Shown: in pieces, positions 45,070-55,800 of the stretch
Layout: each line of letters begins with the position of its first letter
Position numbering within the stretch: the first letter of the stretch is position 1
Made by a program: the position numbers and the translations under genes
Assembly (NCBI GenBank): GCA_951804985.1
Contig: OX638133.1
Span: forward strand, 3,926,501-3,990,500
Direction: 5' to 3'
From: Dryomyza anilis
Taxonomy: Eukaryota > Arthropoda > Insecta > Diptera > Dryomyzidae
Length of the DNA: 64,000 nucleotides
The notes under the pieces: model-generated
What the model saw: only the letters and a program-made list of their open reading frames with translations
Told to the model about the DNA's origin: nothing
Databases searched by the model: none

Positions 45070-46935
45070 GCGCGAAATTAACAGAACGAAAAAAAAAAGA
45101 AAAAATGTTTTGTGTCACGAAAATACGCAGAATGCAAAACAGATATAGTTGAAGTGACAAATGAAATACGAGGTGTCTGAAAAAAATATATATATACATA
45201 TTTTTCACATTTTAAAAATTTTCTGTATATGAAATAAACATTTGAAGAATATTTTGAAACTAAAAAGGAAAGGAAGGAAAGTGCAGAAAACGAATTTTTA
45301 TAACAGATTCTAAATAAAGATTATATTTTATTTTTTAGAAAGGGTTTAATCTTTTTTTTTGCATTTGGTATTTCATTTAAAATTTTTATTGTTTTTAAGT
45401 CAAACTTTACGGAATACATTAAATGTTTTCAAAAATTTCAAATTAGATTTTTATTTTAATATTTAAATTTTATATCAACCAAAATGAAGTTTTTACTGAT
45501 AACCGATTTTTTACATAATAATTTTTTATAGCGGTAAGCATTATTTTTTTTACAGAAAACATATTTTTTTATACATTCCGAATCGAAATCTTTAAATTAT
45601 TTTTCATTTTTTATGTAGAAATTCAAGTCTGTTTTTTAATAATTCAAAGTAACTTTTTATTGAAAATAAAATAAGTGACAAAAATTCATTATGTTGCCAA
45701 ATAAGTGTCCATTTTGTTCGCGTTGTAACAGGAAATTAAACATGTATTGTGCAACACTAAAGTAAGAGGTAGAAAAAAAAACACCAAAATTAATGAGAGC
45801 CAAAAGATGTTTTTATGTTAGAAACACAGTTACACTAACCCAGTTGGAAAATATGTTTATATTGTAGAAAAACGTTTTTCTTTTAATAAAATTAAATATT
45901 TCGAGTGTTTAAAAAAATATCGTAGCAATAACAAAATAATAGGTAAAAAATATTTTTTTAATATAATATATTTTTTTATAATATATACAGTTCGTTTGTA
46001 TTTTTTTATAATTTTTTCTACAAAAACATTTCTTCATTTTGAAGTCTGGCAAGGACATCGTTTCTCGCATTTGGTTATTCGTTTTTTCAGAGCTCGTTTA
46101 TAAATGCAACTGCTTTAATTTCGCGCACTTAAACAATGTTAAACTCACACACAGCAACACATATATCATATGCTGCCTGCGACGACGTGTGAGGGCGGCG
46201 CAACCCAAAAAAAAAAGTTACTTGCATCCTTCGCATCCTTGAATAACTGGCAATGCAAAAGCGCACCGAAATGAAAAAAACGATACTGGCACTGGTGAGA
46301 ACAGAAGAGGCAGCATGAGTAGCGAAATAGAAGCTTCGAAACAGCAACAGAAACCGAAACAGATGTTGCAGTCTCGCGTGCGCTCTGCTCCTCTCTTCTC
46401 TGAAAAAGCAGCCAATTTACTACAACAACAATGGTGGCGCAAACTGAGTTGTATGTTTTTGAGAGTAGGTGCGCTTATATGCTGCTGACCCAGTAGCAAA
46501 TGTGTACTTAAAAAAAAAAAAATTTACAAAAAAAAATTAAATAAATAATAAAAGAAATAGGTTAAATAATTGTTCACGTCACATATAAATTAACTTTTCC
46601 GACTCCGTCGCATTATTTCTAATTTATTTTCATTTTTCCACTAAACTCTCAAATTGAGATAAGTTTTGAAATTTAAGTTTTCCTTGTGTGTTAACGTTCA
46701 ACTCACATTAACACTACCGATAACTAAAGAAGTCTTCAGTTCAACACTCATTTTTGTGTATTTTATAGAATTTTTTTTTATTTTTATTAATACTATATTA
46801 AAATTTTATTATTTTTCAGCATTTTCTAAAACTTAGCATAGTGGAAATTTAGTTAATAGTAATTTCTACTAATTTGAAAGTACATTTTCGTCATGCGAAT
46901 TTTAAATAGTTTTTAAACAAACATTTCAGATAACT
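45070..46935. other. No gene seen
   Basis: Mostly AT-rich and T-rich tracts. A GC-richer part at 46170-46500 has overlapping frames on both strands without support. Confidence 0.45.
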
Positions 46936-46984
46936 ATGTACTTAAGGAATCGGTCGTATTTTTCATGTAATATTTATTTAGTAA

Positions 46985-47130
46985 AACACAAAAATTCACC
47001 AGAAAGAATTGTTGAGCAAATGCAAGAACAAGGAAACTTAATTGTTCTTGTTCTAGCATCGGAAGGTCATTCTTATTTTTGTTCTTGCAGGACCAGTATT
47101 GTTCTCGTTTTTAATACAAAAGTCTTGGAT
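46985..47130. repeat. GTTCTTGCATCGGAA repeat, proximal cluster
   Basis: GCAAGAACAAGGAAA, GTTCTTGTTCTAGCATCGGAAGG and TTTGTTCTTGCAGGACC belong to the same family as 47930-48150. Confidence 0.6.
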
Positions 47131-47222
47131 TTCTTGGAAATTTTAGATGCCAAATTCAAATATTCGAAACTAATTTAGGCAAATATGCAAATTAATAATT
47201 AATGTGTAAGTGCATGGCATTA

Positions 47223-47417
47223 TTTTTTTTTTTTTTTTTTGAAATATCTACTAAGATCCACAGCATGCAGACAGACTATATCCATTGAACTGTGAAATCT
47301 ATTCCCTACAGTTTTGTGTTTAATATCACCACGAGCGCCCATGCCCAAGCCGGGATTCAAACCCGATACCTTCAGAATGCAAGTCCAGCGCGCTACCTCT
47401 GGACTGCTGAGGCCGGC
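47223..47417 (-). mobile_element. tRNA-derived SINE, family 2, second copy
   Basis: Nearly the same as 34700-34901, including the poly-T (tail) at 47223-47241 and the GCCGGCCTCAGCAGTCC head. The B box reads GGTTTGAATCC, one change from the other copy. TGGCATTA (47215-47222) and TGGTATTA (47418-47425) flank it and may be the target duplication with one mismatch. Confidence 0.88.
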
Positions 47418-47626
47418 TGGTATTAGTCACTTATCAATTGGTTTGCTTCACACGTTACTTTTGGAGTTAGCAATTGCATTTATCTGATTTACATATACCT
47501 TTATAATTTCGTTAATTGCTCCAAATTCATTATTTTAAAATTTAGTTAATATTATATTTATTTTTTTTTATTTAAAGCAAATTGTCAATAAAAAAATAAA
47601 AATAAGTTGTGTTTCGTCACGCTCGA

Positions 47627-47843
47627 GGTCAGGTTAGTTAATTAGGAAAACCCTTTTTTGTTTTTTAAATTAATTAATTTTTTATTTTTCAATATTTCTA
47701 CAGTAACAGCAACATTGTCGCTACAAACAGACGCTGACTTGCCTTAATTGTTTAATAATATCCTGAAGACGGACACCAAAGGAAAAAAAAAATAAATTAA
47801 TTAAACAAAAAAAAAACGTTTTTCTAAATGAACTAACCTGACC
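47627..47843. mobile_element. MITE with ~62-bp inverted arms (GGTCAGGTTAGTT ends)
   Basis: The left end GGTCAGGTTAGTTAATTAGG pairs with the right end (complement) GGTCAGGTTAGTTCATTTAG; pairing continues through GAAAAAC-TTTTTT and TTAATTAAT-TTTTT. The centre contains AACAGCAACATTGTCGC. Non-coding. Confidence 0.72.
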
Positions 47844-47929
47844 TTTAGTTGTTTAGTTTTTGGGATAATTCTATTTTGGTGCGTTTTTATTAAATATTAC
47901 CAGTCCTATAGCGAAATTTAAAAAACTGC

Positions 47930-48150
47930 AACACTCTTATTCTTGTTTTTGTGCATTTCTTGCAGTGTTAGTCTTATTCTTGTATTGTCATTCGTGTTCT
48001 TGCATCGGAATGATGAACTTGTTCTTGCGCATTTGTAACAATGTTTGTCATGTTGTTGTTCTTGTGGGGTCGTTCTTGTTCTTGCATCGGAATAATGGTC
48101 GTGTTTTTGCAAAAACTGCAAGAACAAGAACGAAAACGAGAGTCTTGCAT
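47930..48150. repeat. GTTCTTGCATCGGAATGAT repeat, distal cluster
   Basis: GTTCTTGCATCGGAATGATG (47998) and GTTCTTGCATCGGAATAATG (48078) are about 80 bases apart. The cluster ends with the inverted sequence GCAAGAACAAGAAC at 48118. Confidence 0.75.
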
Positions 48151-48299
48151 TTTATGCTCATCAGTGTAAACTTTAACCAAATTATAAGTTAAATAGTTAA
48201 TTCGATTGAAAAACTATCTAATCAATATTATAAACATTCAATTAATGAGTAAAATAAAAAAAAGGGCATATTACATTGTATATTATTTCTATTGGGTAG

Positions 48300-48479
48300 G
48301 TCATAGAACCTCATGTAAAGCCTTCGCAGACACACGTATGGCAAAGTGACAAAAGTGTTGTAAAACGCGATTGTTTTGGCAACGTAGAAAAAGATGTAGA
48401 TAGTGCCGAAGTGGAGAAAGTAGAAACGATGGAAACTACATTGCACAAAGAGCAGGAAGAAGAGCACAAAGATAGTTAA
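48300..48479 (+). CDS. Candidate terminal coding exon, 59 codons
   Basis: After acceptor TTATTTCTATTGGGTAG a frame stays open to TAA: it starts VIEPHVKPSQTHVWQ, contains KRDCFGNVEKDVDSAEVEK and ends in an acidic/basic tail EQEEEHKDS. Composition is typical of a cytoplasmic C-terminal tail. There is no ATG near its start, so it needs upstream exons. No poly(A) signal is obvious nearby. It is not recognised and could be chance. Confidence 0.33.
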   Translation, partial: VIEPHVKPSQTHVWQSDKSVVKRDCFGNVEKDVDSAEVEKVETMETTLHKEQEEEHKDS

Positions 48480-49125
48480 ATGGAAAAGTGTAACTGCAGA
48501 ATAATCACAACAACATAACGACTAAAACAACAACAAGCTGAAAGAAGAACCGACCGAGCAACGAAGTATGACAAACAGACGGACGAACGGACAGACGGAG
48601 AACAAATTGGCATGTTGCCAAAAATTAAAGATATTTTCAGTTGGCAGTGGGATTTTGTTGCCATTTTGTAACCACGCAACTTGTTTGTGTGGGTGTCATA
48701 GCAGGACAGACATATAGAGCGGAGTAGATATGTGTGCTAAGTACGTGGGTGAGTGTGTGTGTGTGACTGAGTGAGATGAGTGTGTGTGTGTGTGATGTGC
48801 ACTTGTGTGGCAAAGCGCAGCAGCTTCCGATAAGCATTTTTAATGCAGTGGTTAATTTATTAAAGCACCTGCAGGTGGCTGTCAGTCGGTTTTTGGGTCG
48901 GTCGGTGGGTCGACGACAATCGTTTGTAGTAGTTTTTGGTGTGTATGTAATTTATGCGCCCTGTGTTTTCGTGTACTACAGCATGTATTTAGTGGTAGCG
49001 AAAAATTTATATTTTTTTGTAATGTAAACTTTAGGCTGCATCGTTATGTAAAAAAATTAAGAATTAATAAACTCTTAAAATAGTTTTAGTTTGGTTAAAT
49101 AATTTATATGCAACCTATTGTTTAC
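48480..49125. other. No gene seen; GT microsatellites
   Basis: Contains GACAAACAGACGGACGAACG text at 48570-48600 and GAGTGTGTGTGTGTG tracts at 48745-48795. No frame supported. Confidence 0.45.
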
Positions 49126-49129
49126 TCAA

Positions 49130-50560
49130 AACTGCAGTTTTTACTAAAAATTACATTTTTAATTCCAAATTTTATTTTTCACTCAAATCCAAAATTTGTC
49201 CACTCTAAAATTAAATTTATTTAAAAATTGCAATTTCACTGAAAATTCATTTTTTTATAAAATAATGTTTTTCACATAACAAAAATTCAGCGATTTTCAC
49301 TCAAATAAAAATTTTTACTTAAAAGTTTTCACACAAATTAAATGTTTACTAAATTTAATTTTTTGCTTATCTCCAAAATACATTTTTTATTCTAAATTTC
49401 ACTAAAATTAATTTTTTTCTAAATATTGCATTTTTCACTCAAAATTACTTTTTTTTCTAAATGAAACATTTTTCACTAAAAATATATAAATTTTTTTAAA
49501 TTGTAATTTTCACTCAAAATACATTTTTTTTGAATATGATTTTTCACTTAAAATAATTTAATTTTACTCTGAATTACACAACTCTAAAATAATTTTTTGC
49601 TCAAAATCAAACATTTTTTTTTTAAACTTTGAACTCTTTATTTAACTTTTCACTCAAAATTGCAGTTTTCACTTCAAACTAATTTTTTAATACAAAATTT
49701 TATTTTTATTTAAATTAACATGTATAAATTTTTCGTTTTTTTTAAATTGCTTTTTAATTTTTTATAAAAAATAAAAGTTTTTACTCAAAATTAAAATTTT
49801 CACTGAAAATTAAAATTTTTTATTCAAAATTAAAATTTTCACTCAAAATTAAATTTTTCACTCAAAATTAAATTTTTCAGTCAAAATTAACTTTTTAATC
49901 AAAACTAAATTTTCAGTCAAAATAAAAAAGTTCACTCAATTAAAAAAACTCAAAATTTAAATTTTCATTCAAAATTAAAATTTTCATTCAAATTTAAAAT
50001 TTTCACTCAAAATTAAAATATTCACTCAAAATTAAATTTTTCATTTAAAATTAAAATTTTTACTCAAAATTAAAATTTTCATTCAAAATTAAAATTTTCA
50101 CTCAAAATTAAAATGTGCACTCAAAAAATAAAATTTTTACTCAAAATAAAAATGTTCACTCAAAATAATTTTTTTTCTTCAAATTCACAATTTTCACACA
50201 AAATTAAATTTTTTATTTAAAGTCAAAATTTTCACTCAAAATTAAAATTTTCGCTCAAAATTAAAATTTTCACTCAAAATAAAAGTTTTCACTCAAAATG
50301 AAAGTTTTCACTCAAAATTAAAATTTTTACTCAAAATTAAAATTTTCACTCAAAATTAAAATTTTCACTCAAAATTAAAATTTTCATTCAAAATTAATAT
50401 TTTCATTCGAAAGTAAAATTTTCACTCAAAATAAAAATTTTCACTCAAAATTAAATTTTTTTATTCAAAACTAAAATATTCTTTCAAAATTAAAATTTGC
50501 ACTCAAAATTACAGTTTTAACTATAAATTGTATTTTACCTACAAAATTCATTAAAATTCA
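49130..50560. repeat. CACTCAAAATTAAAATTTT minisatellite
   Basis: About 1.4 kb of an 18-19-base unit, most regular at 49790-50500 and degenerate at both ends. Confidence 0.94.
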
Positions 50561-50564
50561 AATT

Positions 50565-51440
50565 TTTTCTCCGGAAGTTTTTTTTATACCTACATAAAAT
50601 AAAGAATTTCACTAAAAATTTAGTTATTAAAAAAATATAAATGTTTTTAATTTTTTTTTCAATTTAAATTTTGAAAAATATAAAAATTGGACCATTATAG
50701 AAATTAAACTTTTGCATACAAATTAAGTATTATAAAAAGAAACTATAAAAATAAATATTTTTTGGCTTAGTAGAACATTGGTATATTGTCAATTATGTTG
50801 TCATTAGTATAATGCTCAAATTTTTTAATTTATTCATATTTTACGTGATTAACACATATAACAAAAAATAACGACCGATTGCTGAATTTGAAAATAAATA
50901 GTTTTTAACTTTAGACCACGGTAACATCTGCGCATTTCGTCAAATGGTCGAAAAACTAAATCCGCTGGCAACCTAAGATTGTGTGCCTTTTTTCAAATGC
51001 CATCAGTAATATGTAATTAATTGCAGAATAGTATGTGGTAGGCACGTGGCAAATCTTATTCATACAAATTAGCTATAAGCCTTGCACAATAGCAAAAGCA
51101 CCCTTTAAGCTTAAATCTCAACATTAACCCATATAAGTCCTACGATTTTGATAAATTCCAGAACAGCACAAACAAGCATTAGTTAATTTAACAGCAACAT
51201 ATTTTATTTATGTATGTGTCTCTGTGTGTGTGTGTGAGTGAGTGTGTGGATGTGTGCAAATGTCCGTCTGTTTGTATGCGCGGGCTTAGCCTTCATCTTA
51301 ATTAAGTGTCGATTCTGTTTAGTGTCATTTTACCACCAACAACCTTATTTACATCATAACACATAGTACTAACGACACTCGCACGCACGCATCGGTGTCT
51401 GATGCCGTCAGATTGACATAGGACATCGCCGCTCAGCTCA
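50565..51440. other. No gene seen; intron-like
   Basis: AT-rich to 50930, then mixed sequence with a GTGTGTGTGTGTGAGTGAG tract at 51222-51250. Confidence 0.45.
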
Positions 51441-51446
51441 TTACAC

Positions 51447-51548
51447 ATGCAGCGCAATCACACCCGATGGGTGGCCTCGTCCCGACCGGCCCTGCTCGAG
51501 TTGGCAACCTATGAGGCCAAAGTGCCAAAAACCAGCAACAACAAAATC
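51447..51548 (+). CDS. Candidate coding exon, 34 codons
   Basis: ATG at 51447 opens MQRNHTRWVASSRPALLELA and continues TYEAKVPKTSNNKI to a donor ATC|GTACGT at 51549. Codons are strikingly coding-like (GCC, CTG, CTC, GAG), and GC content is well above the flanks. The frame is also open for about ten codons upstream, with possible acceptors CGCCGCTCAG (51434) and TTGACATAG (51420). It ends in phase 0. It may be a first or internal exon; the protein is unrecognised. Confidence 0.45.
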
Positions 51549-51695
51549 GTACGTCAATCAATTTATAATGAGTTTGAAATTGTTTTTGAAGCGATAATTT
51601 AAACAAACACCAATGCAAATACTCTCGCACACACACAGCCACACACACATGTATCAGTTCTTTACAGGGGCGGATTACGATGTAAAAATGTTGCC

Positions 51696-51863
51696 TAAGG
51701 GCGAGTTTACACGATAGAGAAAAAAAGCTAGAGATAGAGCAAAATAGAAGAAAAAAATCTCATAGACTTGTGTAAACACTACATAGAGCTTAACGGTTGA
51801 GAGCTCTACGGTAGATTTTATCTCTATCTCTAGGTAATTTCTTTATCGTGTATTCGAGCCTTA
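51696..51863. mobile_element. 168-bp MITE inside the hAT element
   Basis: The left end TAAGGGCGAGTTTACACGAT pairs with the right end (complement) TAAGGCTCGAATACACGATA, followed by CTAGAGATAGAG in both arms. About 50-base arms with moderate divergence. The target duplication is not certain. Confidence 0.68.
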
Positions 51864-52001
51864 ACACATAGTTTTTACTCGACCCAAAAAATTAGATGGG
51901 CCACAATTTTTTACTTTGATTTTTAATGATTTTTTTTAAGAATTTTTTTGTTACATTGAATAAAAAACTATCGGATCTATATATCGAGTATTACTAAATT
52001 A

Positions 52002-52324
52002 TAATAATATTAGTTGGGCGCTACAATTCTATAAGAACTCAGGCTGAGCTCTCTCACCATTTAAATCTGTGCGTGTTATATTTGTACTCAAAGTATCCAC
52101 TTTGAGTACAAAGTTTACAGTTTATTTCCGAATCCGAACGAAATTCGGCGGGTGAGAGCTTTTCATAGGCAATGTTTTACTCTCGTAGGTTTACCATTTA
52201 ATGCCGAGAGGTTGCGCGGTATAATCAAATGTTTCTATGAAAAGATGTTGTTAGCCCCAGTCCAGGCTTGAACCGGGGACCTTTCGGCTCGCAGTCCAAC
52301 ACACTAACCTTGAGCTACCAACGC
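52002..52324 (-). mobile_element. tRNA-derived SINE, family 1, with target duplication
   Basis: Flanked by identical TACTAAATTA at 51992-52001 and 52325-52334. The B box GGTTCAAGCC is intact (52274-52265); the A box region has lost bases (AACCTTGAGCTA on the plus strand). Compared with the 12.4-kb copy it has a local AGTATCCACTTTGAGTAC insertion that makes a small hairpin. The clean duplication defines the element boundaries for this family. Confidence 0.9.
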
Positions 52325-52563
52325 TACTAAATTAGCTTTACTTTAAAAAGATTTTTGTTTTACATAGATCTACAGAATTACAGTTCCGTAGTCGAAAAAG
52401 TCTTTTGAAAACTGCTTCGCCGGTCTTTTGTATATATGGTCTTATTATATATTTAAATGAAAAGGCCTTCTTTATTTTTCTTTTAAAGAATTACATATTC
52501 ATTGACTGGCCCTCCGATAAAAACTCGACCGACTCGTGTGTCCAGTCCGCCCCTGGCTCTTTA

Positions 52564-52875
52564 TGTGCCTCAAGTTTAAATGAGCGAATGGAAAAGTTTA
52601 ATTATGTAGAGCTTAGCACTCAATGGAGCTTAGCACACAGATAGAATACGAAACTGATTGGCTAAACCGTTTTTGTTCATAAGCTTTACTACATATGTCA
52701 ATACTAACACAAAAAAAAACTTTTAATTTTGAAATGCCTTTTCCCATTAATATTTTCTAGATTTATAAAATTAAATTTTAAAAGTATTTATTGAAATTTA
52801 ATCGAAATCATTTTCTCTATACTTAAGATTTTTCACTAAACCTTCCGTATAAATTAGTAATATAAAAGAAATATC
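52564..52875. other. No gene seen
   Basis: AT-rich sequence without usable signals. Confidence 0.5.
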
Positions 52876-52889
52876 TAAACTTCTAGATA

Positions 52890-53260
52890 TTGTCTCAAGT
52901 TCCAGTCGGTACAAATTGGATATTTTGTGCCAACCAAAAAAAAAAAAAACATCAAACAATTGTCAAAATGCAATCAGTGGTAGATTGTACTGCTGTCTCA
53001 GAGGCAGCCAAGCCCTTTTATCAGCGATATTTCTCAGAAGATTCTACATTTGAAGTTTTACTTTTCCAACGAACATAAAAATCTAACTATTCATTATTTT
53101 ATATGTAATCAGTATGGCATTATTTTTAAAAAATTAGAAAAAGCTTTACTTATAAAATATAACTTAAAACTTTATTTGCGTTTTTAGCAATTACTATTTT
53201 TAGGGTTACAAAAGAAAAAAAAAATAGTTAATAAGTTTTTTTAAACTTTGGTTTTTAAAC
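52890..53260. repeat. Duplicated segment, copy 1
   Basis: Starts near TTCCAGTCGGTACAAATTGG, then GGTAGATTGTAC, TCAGCGATATTTCTCAG, and TAGTTAATAAGTTTTTTTA. It matches copy 2 at 55005-55350 throughout. Confidence 0.85.
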
Positions 53261-53299
53261 TGGCATTTTATTTACCAGGATGATGTTATGAATACTTTA

Positions 53300-53760
53300 A
53301 CGTAAAATGCTTTTTTTCAAAAATGTTTTTATTTTTTAAAGTTTTTATACGAAAAAGCATTTAAAAAAAAGATTTTTTCCGGAAAAAGCTTTTTCGTAAA
53401 ACAGCTTTTTCAAAAAATATGGATTTTTTTTTTAAAGATTTTTCATAAATGTTTTTATTTTTTAAAGCTTCTTTACGAAAAAGCTCCTTTATGAAAAAGC
53501 TTTTCAAAAAAAGAATTTTCCATAAAAAAGCTTTTTTCAAAAAAAAAAACTTTTTCGAAAAAAGCTTTTTCGTAAAAAGCTTTTCCGTAAAATATTTTCC
53601 GGAACAATTATTTTTACCAAACTTCTTTTTTAATAAAAAAGCTTTTTCGACAAAAAAAACTTTTTCGTATGTTAAGTTAATTCAATTCTCTTCACTTTTT
53701 ATCAAAAGAGTTTTTCATAAAAGATTTTTTCCATTTTCATAACAAAAATCAATTTTGAAG
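53300..53760. repeat. AAAAAGCTTTTTC palindromic repeat, copy 1
   Basis: Variants of CGTAAAAAGCTTTTTC, each centred on the palindrome AAAAGCTTTT. Follows duplicated segment copy 1. Confidence 0.85.
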
Positions 53761-53764
53761 GTTT

Positions 53765-54835
53765 TTGGTTTCGAATCTCCCTGCATAAAAAGCTTTTAAA
53801 GAAGTATTTAAGAAAAGCTCTCTCGTTTTTTAAACTTTGAGAAAACCCACCAAGCATAACCGACCATATAAGAACTTTATAAAAGTTTTAAATAACATTT
53901 ACCAACAACACAATTTATATTTAGCTACATTACAAACTAATTAAAGACATTTAATTAGGATTTGTCTAAATTGTCAATCAAACCAACACCAAAATTACAC
54001 GCTCTATGTTTTATGTCAAACGTAACTGTTACAAAAAAACAAAAAAAACACCGAAAACAGTTTCAGCTTAATTAACGTGCATTCAATCAACAGTTGTGCT
54101 GACGACAAATGGGGAACGCGTCCCGCCCTTTCATTCTGTAACAAACCTTCCGCCCGCCCTGCCTTTTTGTCGGCCTGCTGTTTTTAATTAGCTCAGCTAA
54201 CGAAACGCATATCGGGCAGCATCAACTGTGTTTTTGGCATCAATTTAAGCTGAACAAACAATGAGAAAAACATTTTGATATAAATTTGTCCTTAAAAACA
54301 AAAACAACAAAAAAAAAACCGAAAAAGCAGACCATCATGAGGCGCACAACAGAAACCTATAACAGAGACCGAAACAGCAGGTGTCATTTCGAGGCAGTTT
54401 TAATGCCATCGTCCTCGCCTAATCCCCACTGTAAACATCATTAGCCAATATTAAATGCATTAAATTTAATGATAAAACTCGGCTGCGACCCAGTTGGGCA
54501 ACGCAGACACTTACAAAACCAACGACCCGACCCCCCTGGTTAGAGCAACAGAGCAGCAACATAGCCACAGACAACGACAACGAGAGCAACTACAACAGCA
54601 ACAACAACTTCAGCATTAACTCTGAAAACGACTCTTTGTTGCTGGCGACAGCAACTGCGGGACGTGTTGGCAGCAACTGAAACAAAGTACAAGGCCGAAC
54701 CTAAACATGGAACCAGCAGGGTCTGGCTGACGTATTCGTTGATGTTGTGGGGGCTGGAGCGACATAGTCTATTTAGACACATGCGTAGAAATGTTAACAA
54801 TCTTTTTAGTATTTCCACTGATTAAATCTCTTAAC
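53765..54835. other. No firm gene; CAACAGCAACAAC-rich UTR-like patch
   Basis: At 54490-54720 two plus-strand frames are open through CAG/CAA/AAC-rich text; one is Q-rich, the other N/S-rich, so coding cannot be assigned. It may be a 5' UTR or a homopolymer-coding exon. Confidence 0.35.
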
Positions 54836-55004
54836 AAAAATGTTTTTTCTAATTTCTCAATGTTATGTTTTCTCATTTATTTTTTATTTATTTATTTCTC
54901 ATTTTATTTTTGAATCCAATTTTTTCAAAAATAAATTCTTTTTAGTAAAAAATTATTTATTCGAAAAAACAATTTTTTGGCCATATATATATTGTTCGAA
55001 AAAA

Positions 55005-55350
55005 GGTCCAGTCGGTACAAATTGGATGTTTTGTACCAACAAAAAAAGAAAATCACACAAGTGGCTAAATGAATTGAGTGGCAGATTGTACAGCCAAACC
55101 CCTTCATTAGCGATATTTCTCAGCAAATTCTACATTTCTAGGCGTCTCCTTTCATCCTTTCCAAACGAACTTGAAAATTTAACTGTTCATTATTTCAAAT
55201 GTATCACTATGGCTTTATTTTTTCGAAACTTAGAAAAAGCTTTTCTTATATATTTTAACTATAAGCTTTAATTGAACTTTTTTTTTTTATCAATTACAAT
55301 TTTTAGGATTACACAGAAAAATTTCATATATATAGTTAATAAGTTTTTTT
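55005..55350. repeat. Duplicated segment, copy 2
   Basis: Same landmarks as 52890-53260 (GTCCAGTCGGTACAAATTGG, AGCGATATTTCTCAG, AGTTAATAAGTTTTTTT), more diverged in the middle. Confidence 0.85.
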
Positions 55351-55439
55351 AAGCGTCCAGGAAGAATTTATGTACAATTTAACGTACAATGTTTAAATGT
55401 TAGTTAATATGGCTTAATAAGAGCCTAAACATATTTTTC

Positions 55440-55800
55440 AAAGTTTTTTTTTTTTTTTTAAAAACACTTTATCGTAAAAAGATTTTTCGTTAAAAAGTTT
55501 TTTCACAAGAAATTATTTTCGTAAAAATATTTTTGTTTTTCGTAAAAAGCTTTGTCGTAAAAAGCTTTTTCTTAAAAAGCTTTTTCGTAAAAAGCTTTTC
55601 TTAAAAAAGCTTTTTCGTAAAAAGCTTTTTCTTAAAAAAGCTTTTTCGTAAAAAGCTTTTTCTTAAAAAAAGCTTTTTCGTAAAAAGCTTTTTCTTAAAA
55701 AAGCTTTTTCGTAAAATGCTTTTTCTTAAAAAAGCTTTTTCGTAAAATGCTTTTTCTTAAAAACGTTTTTTTATAAAGTATTTTGGTAAAATGATTTTTG
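55440..55800. repeat. AAAAAGCTTTTTC palindromic repeat, copy 2
   Basis: Alternating CGTAAAAAGCTTTTT and CTTAAAAAAGCTTTTT units, about 30 bases per pair, cleaner than copy 1. Confidence 0.92.

Larger units (their letters stand above)
51665..52555. mobile_element. Non-autonomous hAT-type element containing nested insertions
   Basis: Terminal inverted repeats CAGGGGCGGA (51665-51674) and TCCGCCCCTG (52546-52555) are flanked by GTTCTTTA (51657-51664) and GCTCTTTA (52556-52563), an 8-base duplication with one mismatch. CAGGG-type ends with 8-base duplications are diagnostic of hAT elements. The interior holds a MITE and a SINE and no transposase. Confidence 0.8.

Noticed and set aside
54500..54700. 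Poly-Q or poly-N coding exon
   Set aside because: Two frames are equally open through CAA/CAG/AAC repeats, so no frame can be preferred.
55440..55800. CRISPR-like array
   Set aside because: Units are contiguous palindromes without spacers, and the genome is eukaryotic.
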